From Rhabdophis nuchalis (lineage: Eukaryota; Chordata; Lepidosauria; Squamata; Natricidae), in the NCBI GenBank assembly GCA_039707465.1, contig CM077644.1:84638375-84702374 (forward strand): DNA of 64,000 bases. The letters are read 5' to 3'. Each line of letters starts with the position of its first letter. The stretch's first letter is position 1. The position numbers and the translations under genes are program-made. Below the pieces are notes generated by a model. It worked only from the letters and a program-made list of their open reading frames with translations. It was not told where the DNA came from and did no database searches. Shown one piece after another: positions 55,981 to 64,000 of this stretch.

Positions 55981-56270
55981 GAATAGCAAATTGTTATACA
56001 CCTAGCCCTCAACGTATGACTACAATCGAGCCCAAAATTTCTATTTCTAAGAGAGACAGTTGTGAAGTGAGTTTTGCCCCATTTCATGACCTTTGTTGCA
56101 ACAGTTGTTAAGTGAAGCACTGCCATTGTTAAGTTAGTAACATGGTTGTTAAGTGAATCTGACTTCCCCAGTCCCTTTTTTGTTTGCTTTCTTGTCATAA
56201 GATACCAAAAGTTGATCACATGCATCTATCATAAATATGTGTCAGGTCTGCCTCATTCAATAGCCAAGAA

Positions 56271-56271
<1 letters not shown>

Positions 56272-56329
<58 letters not shown>

Positions 56330-56339
56330 CAATAACAAT

Positions 56340-56406
<67 letters not shown>

Positions 56407-56862
56407 TTAATAATAATAATAATATATTTAATTTCTAGACCGCACCCTCTCCCCGAAGGGGCTCGGGGCAGTGTACAGGAAAATTAAAACATCTAAAAAA
56501 CATTGACAATACATACATAATTAAAAACAAATTAAATAACCCTGTACAAATTGATAAAACGATTAAAACTATATCCCATTTAAAACCAAATAAAACCATT
56601 TAAAATTCCAGATAGGAGCGAGAGACATGAAATTAGGCCAAGCCAGCCTGATAGAACAAATGTGTCTTAAGTTTTTGCCGGAAGGAGCAGGGGTCCGTAG
56701 TAGTTCTAATATCGGGGGGTAGGTCATTCCAAAGGGTCGGGCCCATCACAGAGAAGGCCCTTCCCCTGGGCGTCGCCCGCTGGCATTGTCTATTGGACGG
56801 CACCCGGAGAAGTCCCTCTCTGTGGGAGCGAATCGGTCGAAGGGATGTACACAAGTCCATTT
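56272..56862 (-). mobile_element. L2-like LINE 3' end with (AAT)/(AAC)n tail
   Basis: A 155-bp AAT/AAC/AAT array is followed by TCTAGACCGCACCCTCTCCC CGAAGGGGCTC, the 3' UTR and the ORF end. Confidence 0.85.
56633..56860 (-). pseudogene. LINE RT ORF end
   Basis: SLRPIRSHREGLLRVPSNRQ, PRGRAFSVMGPTLWNDLPPD and SFRQKLKTHLFYQAGLA: the usual C-terminal block, uninterrupted over 75 codons, without the RT core. Confidence 0.85.
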
Positions 56863-57217
56863 TGGAAGTTGTAGGAATACTTTTACTGGTTACGAAAGAA
56901 TGCAGTGAAGTTCAAGCAAGGATTTTCCGCGCGAAACAATACATATCAAGCATTGTCCATCCCCTTTCTCCCAATAACCCCCCAAGCTGCTGTCCAATGC
57001 AAAACCCTCTTCGCTGTCATGTGGGTTGCATATTCAGGAGCATCATCAGAATGGTATGTAAGACGGTTGACCTTGGCCGACTGTCCATAACAGCTCTTGG
57101 TTCCAAACACCACCTGCATACTTCCCCCAAGCCCCACATCCCCCTCCCTCCCCGTTTCTATGGCAGCCGAAGCAAGCAAAAAGCGGAGTGTGACACTGAC
57201 ATATGAGTCAATTGACA
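56863..57217. other. Unclassified segment, possibly LTR-derived
   Basis: Not shared with other families in the window. It contains TGTAGGAATACTTTTACTGG (56869) and ends near GTGTGACACTGACA (57203), which could be LTR-type TG...CA ends, but I found no matching target duplication. Confidence 0.3.
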
Positions 57218-57225
57218 GTCTAGAT

Positions 57226-57754
<529 letters not shown>

Positions 57755-57905
57755 GTCTAGATCCCTGGTTTAGATTGAACTTGGATCCCATGACCATGGG
57801 GATGCTGTAAGATCGTGCATGTGAAAAACAGTCAAAAGTCACTTTTTTTTGTGCTGTTGAAACTTTGAATGCTCAGTAAAAGAATGGTTGTAAGTTGGGA
57901 GAGTT

Positions 57906-58265
57906 ATTATACAGTTATATTACACTTTATTCATGCATCAGGACTGTCTACATAATCTAGTAAACATATGTACGATGGAGTTAGAAGTATTCCCATCTTA
58001 GAACAAGAACTTTTCAGCTGTGTTGTAAATGCTGCAAATTTTCTGAGCGCTATGATGGGCTTGTTTTCCAAATGATCATTGGTTTGGCATAAAAATGAAA
58101 CCTCTCCAGAGCTGGCCAATAAAGCAGAAGATGCCATTTCCATTCTGGCCACTGTTCACTGGAACATAAGGGATGAAGTAAAAAAGAGCATTAGGTTTAT
58201 AGCTACATGTTTACGCTGAGAGAAATCACTGTGGATTGTGGTGCTGTGGAAGATAGATATTTTAT
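57906..58265. other. Unique sequence
   Basis: Nothing recognised. Confidence 0.45.
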
Positions 58266-58267
58266 AG

Positions 58268-58400
58268 ACCAGCGATCCCCGAGCTTGGCAGCTTGGCGGC
58301 CCAACTGGGGGTGTGGAGAGGGGAACCTGTGTGTGAGTAGCGGGCCGACATGCTTGGCTGCTGGTCGTGCAAGTCAAATTCCGTGTGTATGCATGCAAGC
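58268..58400 (+). mobile_element. hAT-like fragment
   Basis: ACCAGCGATCCCCGAGCTTG GCAGCTTGGCGGCC resembles the CAGCGGTCCCC-type hAT ends; no second end or duplication seen. Confidence 0.35.
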
Positions 58401-58982
58401 CCAATACTCACACATCCCAGTTCTGAATAGGTTGGGGTTGGGGTTGGGACTGCAGGTATAAACTGCTACAATTTATGCTGTTCTATATTATATAAAAGTT
58501 TCTGATAATGCTAATGATGTTTTAGAGTCTTAGATATACAATATTCAAACATTAGATCAATTTTCTCTATCTTTTGAATGTTGCTGGCGGTTGCTAAATG
58601 CAAACCTGTACATTGTAGTAGAACATTAGGAAACGAGACTCATGTCAATAGCCATATCGTTACTCTTTTTTGCTTCATACACTGTGTTATAATGAATCTT
58701 TGTTGATTTATTTTATTGTTGTGGCTCGTTATATTCTAAAATTTTAATTGTAAAAAGACATGATCCTCAGGTTAGGTGGGTAGCAGACCAAGGGCTTGCT
58801 TTGAATTTCCATTGTTCTTTGTTACAGAAGATTTGAAATGTTTCAGCTTTTATTTTATACATAACATTCAGGGAGTTCTAAATATTTTTCTATTCAAAAC
58901 CAAGACTTCTTTTCACTTTCATCCACATTTGAAGAAAAGTACAGGGATGATCTTGAAGATGACAGATTGCCCATCTTAGATT
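58401..58982. other. Unique sequence
   Basis: Nothing recognised; short GGTTGGGGTTGGG run at 58431. Confidence 0.45.
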
Positions 58983-58984
58983 TT

Positions 58985-59130
58985 CACCAGTTCAAGGTTG
59001 ACTTAGTCTTCCATCATCCAAGGGTGGTGAAATGAGGAACCAGATAATTGGGGGCAATATTCTGATTCTGTAAACCACTATAAAGCAGTATAAAGTGGTA
59101 TATACGTCTAAGTGTTATTGCTATTAAACT
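58985..59130 (+). mobile_element. tRNA-derived SINE, 3' part
   Basis: CACCAGTTCAAGGTTGACTT, TTCTGATTCTGTAAACCACT and tail GTCTAAGTGTTATTGCTATT; the tRNA-like head is missing. Confidence 0.75.
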
Positions 59131-59197
59131 TGGAAGAAAGGAGGATGTGAGGAAGAAACTCAAGATTAACCCTCGTTGATTCTCTTTGATATAAAGC

Positions 59198-59560
59198 CAT
59201 GATGACAAACCTATGGCATGTGTGCCAGAGGTGGCATACAGCGCTCTCTCTGATGGCATGTGAGCCATTGCTCCAGTTCAGCTCTGCTGTGCATGCGTGC
59301 ATGTCTCCTGTCAGCCAGTTGGTCTTTGGGTCTCTGCTATGCATACACGGGGGGGCAGGCATGTGTGTGGGAGTCATGTGCACGTGCCTGGAGGCATGAC
59401 AGGCATGCACCTCCTGCCAGCCAGCTGGTCCTTGGGTCTCTTTGCACATTTGGGAGGGGGAGGGGCGTGGGGGGGGGTTGTGCCTGCATTTGTGGGATGG
59501 GGTACATGAGTAGGGGTGCATTGCATTTTGGGGGTTCAGGCACACGCACGATTTGGGGAC
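59198..59560. mobile_element. hAT-type MITE, CAGTGATGGC family
   Basis: CCATGATGACAAACCTATGG CATGTGTGCCAGAGGTGGCA matches the left end of 54214. The rest is G-rich and the right end is not clear. Confidence 0.65.
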
Positions 59561-59671
59561 TTTATCCCTGGTATAAAGTATGGGAAAGAAAATATAGATC
59601 AGACTTTCAAGGCTGATGCTAATCCTGCAATATAGGCCAGGTCAGGAAAAGGCACTATAAAAACAAATGTA

Positions 59672-59912
59672 ACTACATTTGTGGTTAGAGTGTGGTACTG
59701 CAAGCTACTTCTGCTGACTGCTGGCTGCCAGCAGTTTGGCAAATCGAATCTCACCAGGCTCAAGGTTGACTCAACCTTCCATCCTTCTGAGGTGGGTTAT
59801 ATTAGGACCCAGATTGTCAGGGGCAATAGGCTGACTCTGTAATCCACTTAGAGAGACTGTAAAGAATTGTGAAGCAGTATATAAGTCTTAAGTGCTATTT
59901 TATTGTTTCAGG
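59672..59912 (+). mobile_element. tRNA-derived SINE, (GCTATT)n-tail type
   Basis: GTGGTTAGAGTGTGGTACTG, B-box-like AATCGAATCTC, GGTTGACTCAACCTTCCATC and TAAGTGCTATTTTATTG tail. Confidence 0.85.
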
Positions 59913-59914
59913 TA

Positions 59915-60496
59915 ATAATAACATAATCTGAATTTTCAAGGAATGTCTCTCTTAAATTCCTTCTTTGTAGTGCCAAGAATTCCCTCTTCAGATCCACATG
60001 TACAAAACTAGAATGTTACCATATACTGATCTATGACTGAAATATACATTTGTCATTTGTTCTTGCTGTTCTTTTTTATTGTTAAAAAGACCCCTGGCCT
60101 GGTAACAGAATCATGTAGTCCACCGTATCTCCATCCCCATTTCACTTTTACATCAAGAGTTTATGCCAGGTAAGATAGGTTCTTAGTTTTCTGTGTTCCC
60201 ACACTACTGGCTGTGTGATAGCTGAGTTGTCACTCTCACATCTCACTTGCCATGCATTTAAATTTGCAGTAAAATTACTCATTTGTGTAATGCAGCATTT
60301 CCAGTGGCCAGAATGGAAATGACATCTCACTCTTCAGGTCTTTTACAGGAAGAGACAAATTGTAGTCATCTTAGCTGATCTAAACAGGATCAGGATGAGG
60401 ATTGTATCTGATTGCCTATGATCAAATAGATGCAACAACATGAATTTAGAACACACAAAAGACGGGAGGGAGGTGATTTATTTTAACTCTCTTATA
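59915..60496. other. Unique sequence
   Basis: Nothing recognised. Confidence 0.45.
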
Positions 60497-60506
60497 TGTA
60501 TAGTGA

Positions 60507-60862
60507 AAGGGGGATGTGGTGGCTCAGTGGCTAAGATGCTGAGCTTATCAATCAGAAAGGTTGGCAGTTCAGCGGTTCAAATCCCTAGCACCCTTTAACG
60601 GAGTGAGCTCCCGTTACTTGTCCCACCTTCTTCCAAACTAGCAGTTTGAAAGCATGTAAAAAATGCAAGTAGGAAAATAGGGACCACCTTTGGTGGGAAG
60701 GTAGCAGCGTTCTGTGTGCCTTCGGCATTTAGTCATGCCGGCCACATGACCATGGAGATGCCTTTGGACAGCGCTGGCTCTTCGGCTTTGAAATGGATAT
60801 GAGCATCACCCCTAGAGTCGGGAACAACTAGCACATATATGCAAGGGGAACCTTTACCTTTT
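60507..60862 (+). mobile_element. Sauria-type SINE, full length
   Basis: Head GTGGTGGCTCAGTGGCTAAG, B box GGTTCAAATCCC, body and Bov-B-type tail AACTAGCACATATATGCAAG plus TTTACC. The 10-bp duplication TGTATAGTGA flanks exactly (60497-60506, 60863-60872). Confidence 0.95.
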
Positions 60863-60872
60863 TGTATAGTGA

Positions 60873-61490
60873 GGAGAGGGAAGGTTTGCTGTTGTAGAAC
60901 ACACAGTAGTTCAAGTCAGTTTTTACTTCTCTAATTTTTACTTCTCTAATTCTCAAGGTCAGCCAGGAGATCAGATCCTCGTGGATGATTTTCCATCTGC
61001 TTTTGAGGGATTGGGGAAAGGAAAGGATAGAGCAGAGGTTCTGTCTATCTTCCTAATAGAAGTCAAGCTGGCAGTCACATTTAGAAGTCTTCATTAGGAG
61101 GACCTTTGACTGCCAATGCTGCCACTAAGGCCATCAGGAAATAGCTGAGAATAACTAGCACTCTTTGGTCTCCTGTCTTTTTAAAGAAATGTCCATTCTC
61201 AAATGCATCTCCTTTGGTTTTCATTAGCACACCCAGTGTTCCTTTATATTCCTTTCAGATCTACTGTGGCATAAGCTTACTAACTTCAGTAGGACTTGCT
61301 ACTTGATACACACACGCACGCACACACACACACACACACACACAAAAAAACAAGGTCAAACTGAAGAAGCTGCACTATTGTTTAAACTGCTTCATCTAAA
61401 TTAAATTTGCTATTCTTCTGTCAAAACATGAAATTTCATTGAATGCCATTAGAATATTCTCTTCCTCCCTCCTATTTTAATTTATACCTT
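60873..61490. other. Unique sequence with (AC)n
   Basis: (AC)n at 61309-61343; nothing else recognised. Confidence 0.45.
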
Positions 61491-61493
61491 TAA

Positions 61494-61632
61494 TATCTTC
61501 CTTTCCTTCCTTTCCTTTCCTTCCTTTCCTTTCTTTTTCTTCCTTTCCTTTCCTTTCCATTTCCTTTCCTTTCCCTTCCCTCTCCTCTCCTCCCCTCTTC
61601 TCTCTCCTCTGTCCTTTCCTCTCTTCTTTCCA
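61494..61632. repeat. (CCTTT)/(TTCC)n tract
   Basis: A C/T-rich strand of about 140 bp with CCTTT-like units. Confidence 0.9.
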
Positions 61633-61634
61633 AG

Positions 61635-62515
61635 ATTGTCTTCACAATCATTAAAATTTGTCATCAGAAGTAAAACTTTAGGATTCAAATAACAGTAGCC
61701 TGGAGTAGATCATAGTACTATTATCTTTAGTGCCGATTACTATAACTGCAGAGATCTTTTTGGTAACTGAAGAATATGATTTGGAAAATATAAAACACTC
61801 AATAAATTGCAGTCTTGTTTTCATTTTAGTGGTTGTTAAATAGAAACCCTGTATGGGAAAAAAAATCCAATTAAGTTTGTTGTTGGCCAAGATATAAAAC
61901 TGCAAATAATATTTTGCTTCTCAGTCTTCCCTCTCCAATTATCCCTTTATCTTATTTAGCTTGCATCAAATTTTACTTCTCCTTTTAAAAAAAAACCACC
62001 AAATGAAAATCCAGACCACCTTGTTCACTTTTATTTTTTATTTGTTTTTTTAGTACTAAGTACATATTTCTTTAATACCCTGAATCATGTAAAACTTTTA
62101 ATAGGGAAATGCTGTAGATGTCTATTCAAAATATAGTCCAGGTGATTGATATAGAGTTACACCAATCTTTTTAATTGTATCAGTACTGTACCAAATGTTT
62201 TTAATAGTAACAATAACAACAAAATACATCAAAAAACTGCATCGTCTTGCAATAACACAGCAGAACTGCAAAAAACCTGTGCTGCTCAGAACATTGTACA
62301 TTTTAAGAAGATACTTGGTTGATATTTAGGATGCTGGCAGCAACCCCTATCAACCATCAGCATAGGTCAATGATATTTATGATACATTTTTAAATGTTCA
62401 TGTTTCATGTTTAATGAATAAAAGAGATAATTCACAAAAATGTGAAGTGGCAGCTGCTAATTCTTTAGCTGATGTTGACCTTCATTCACATTGAGTTCCT
62501 CCCAAGAGCATAGGA
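61635..62515. other. Unique AT-rich sequence
   Basis: No gene or repeat recognised. Confidence 0.45.
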
Positions 62516-62519
62516 TATT

Positions 62520-62969
62520 GTAGTTCTCAGCTTACAGCTGTGATGTGATGACTGTTCAAAGTTACAACAGCACTGAAAAAAGTGACGTATAATCATTTTT
62601 CACACGACCATTGTAGCATCCTCATGGTCATCTAATCAAAATGCCGGCCTAGGTTAGTCACTACCTCAGGGGTTAGGGAATGTTAATTTTAAAAATGGGG
62701 ATTTTAGTGCAGGGACAGTTGATTTAATCTGTTTTTATTGTATTTATTAATGTATATATTTCATGTTGTTTTAATTTTTCCCTGTGCACCGCTCCGAGTC
62801 CCCTTGGGGAGAGGACGCGGTATAAAAATATTAAAAATGAAAATGAATGAATGAAATGAAAATGTAAATGCTTGGCAACTGGTTTATATTTATGATGGCC
62901 GCAGTCTCCCAGGGTCATATGTTCATCTTTTTGTGTCCTTCTGACAAGCAAAGTCAATGGGAAACCAGA
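62520..62969 (+). mobile_element. Snake DNA repeat split by an L2 end and cut by CR1
   Basis: Parts 62520-62641 (TAGTTCTCAGCTTACAGCTG) and 62866-62969 (GCTTGGCAACTGGTTTATAT, CTTCTGACAAGCAAAGTCAA). The CR1 copy interrupts the remainder. Confidence 0.75.
62642..62865 (+). mobile_element. L2-like LINE 3' end
   Basis: GCCGGCCTAGGTTAGTCACT, 3' UTR, GCACCGCTCCGAGTCCCCTT and GACGCGGTATAAAAATATTA, then (GAATGAA)-type tail. Only the last few codons survive. Confidence 0.8.
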
Positions 62970-63141
62970 TGCAATACAATACAATACAATAGCAGAGTTG
63001 GAAGGGACCTTGGAGGTCATCTAGTCCAACTCCCTGCCCAGGCAGGAAGCCCTATACCATTTCAGACAAATGGCTATCCAACATCTTCTTAAAGACTTGC
63101 AGTGTTGGGGCATTCACAACTTCTTGAAGCAAGCTGTTCCA

Positions 63142-64000
63142 CTAATTAATTGTTCGAACTGTCAGGAAATTTCTCCTGAGTTCTAAGTTGTTTCTCTCCT
63201 TGATTAGTTTCCACCCATTGCTTCTTGTTCTGCCCTCAGGTGCTTTGGAGAATAGTTTGACTCCCTCTTCTTTGTGGCAGCCTCTGAGATATCGGAAGAC
63301 TGCTATCATGTCTCCCCTAGTTCTTCTTTTCATTAAACTAGACATACCCAGTTCCTGCAACAGTTCCTCATATGTTTTAGCTTCCAGTCCCCTAATCATC
63401 TTTGTTGCTCTTCTCTGCACTCTTTCTAGAGTCTCCACATCTTTTCTACATTGTGGTGACCAAAACTGGATGCCGTATTCTAAGTGTGGCCTTACCAAGG
63501 CATTATAAAGTGGTATTAAAACTTCACATGATCTTGATTTTATCCCTCTGTTTATGCAGTCTAAAAGTTGACTTTTTTGGCAGTTTATGCAGTCTAAAAG
63601 TTGGCTTTTTTGGCAGTTTATGCAGTCTAAAAGTTGGCTTTTTTGGCAGCTGCTGCACACTGCTGGCTCATATTTAAATGGTTGTCCACTAGTCCAAGAT
63701 CTCTTTCACAGTTACTACTATTGAGCAAGGTACCACCTATATTGTATCTGTGCATTTCATTTCTGTTGCCTACTCTTTTCGCTATTGAATTTCATTTTAT
63801 TAGATAGTGCCCAATGTTCAAGTTTGTCAAGATCCTTCTGTATCTTAAGCCTATCTTCTGGAGTGTTGGCTATTCCTGCCAGCTTGGTGTCGTCTGCAAA
63901 TTTGATGAGTTCCCTATTTATTTCCTCATCCAAATCATTGATGAAGATTTTGAAGAGTACTGGGCCTAAAACAGAGCCTTGGGGTACTCCACTGCATACT
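63142..64000 (-). pseudogene. CR1 reverse transcriptase, partial
   Basis: From the right edge, minus-strand codons read GVPQGSVLGPVLFKIFIND (about 63999-63940), then FADDTKLAGIANTPEDRLKI, with FADD as the catalytic pair, then LDKLEHWALSNKMKFNSEK. A frameshift near 63780 and then the frame 63142-63660 follow: RPHLEYGIQFWSPQCRKDVE, LERVQRRATKMIRGLEAKTY, SLMKRRTRGDMIAVFRYLRG. Just before this block QKSQLLDCINC is present three times. The usual CR1 order is preserved; the copy is broken. Confidence 0.85.
63551..63649. repeat. Three tandem 33-bp units inside the CR1 ORF
   Basis: Units at 63551-63583, 63584-63616 and 63617-63649 (each TTTATGCAGTCTAAAAGTTG...) differ at one base. 33 bp equals 11 codons, so the frame is kept. 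Confidence 0.95.

Larger units (their letters stand above)
62970..64000 (-). mobile_element. CR1-type LINE, 3' part, running off the window
   Basis: The (AATAC)n tail at 62971-62990 leads into GCAGAGTTGGAAGGGACCTT and then ORF sequence to the right edge. It overwrites the DNA repeat at 62520. Confidence 0.9.

Noticed and set aside
63551..63649. Possible CRISPR-like array
   Set aside because: The 33-bp units are head-to-tail without spacers, inside a LINE ORF, in a eukaryotic window.

Overview
The window looks like gene-poor chromosomal DNA from a squamate, most likely a snake. Evidence: several copies of a tRNA-headed SINE with the Bov-B-type tail typical of Sauria SINEs (about 433, 5613, 19225, 54748, 60507); CR1-type LINE 3' ends fused to AATAG/AATAC pentanucleotide arrays (20092, 22626, 62970), a pattern reported for snakes; a 5S-rRNA-derived SINE fragment (55157); many hAT-type DNA elements; and heavy microsatellite content. 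I found no host protein-coding exon, canonical tRNA or rRNA gene, CRISPR array or bacterial-style operon. Species is not determinable from the sequence alone.

Layout. 1-6 kb: Sauria SINEs, an L2-like LINE 3' end, and a cluster of a tRNA-containing repeat family (here called family X) that includes a 238-bp inverted repeat and one copy flanked by a 38-bp direct duplication. 6.5-10.9 kb: a split DNA repeat holding a CR1 fragment, then a 3.3-kb minus-strand L2-like LINE with endonuclease and reverse-transcriptase remnants. 13.5-18.5 kb: a complete, very young Ty3/gypsy (Mag-like) element, minus strand, with 298-bp LTRs differing at 2 sites, a 5-bp target duplication, PBS, PPT and one open 1448-codon gag-pol. 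19-28 kb: SINEs, palindromic repeats, a 135-bp hAT MITE, a TA-flanked DNA element full of CTAC repeats, a repeat-free stretch that may be conserved non-coding DNA, and one LINE inserted in another. 29.0-31.7 kb: a 2657-bp non-autonomous hAT element that splits a SINE. 32-42 kb: mostly unique AT-rich DNA with MITEs and old LINE pieces. 42.6-45.7 kb: a four-layer nest: a snake DNA repeat, split by a 0.75-kb unclassified insert with an 18-bp target duplication, itself split by an 1884-bp foldback-rich hAT element containing CT-rich DNA. 46-64 kb: SINEs, a probable 625-bp solo LTR, MITEs, more L2 ends with AAT tails, and a CR1 reverse-transcriptase fragment running off the right edge.

The genes here are transposon genes and act on the elements themselves. 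The gypsy ORF would supply Gag, protease, RT, RNase H and integrase, but the integrase has lysine where the second catalytic Asp belongs. The LINE ORFs are broken by frameshifts. SINEs and MITEs are non-autonomous and would depend on enzymes encoded elsewhere. The most unusual items are the unclassified 42.8-45.5 kb insert with a hairpin-rich end, the family X cluster, the foldback hAT elements and the intact gypsy ORF with a substituted integrase residue.
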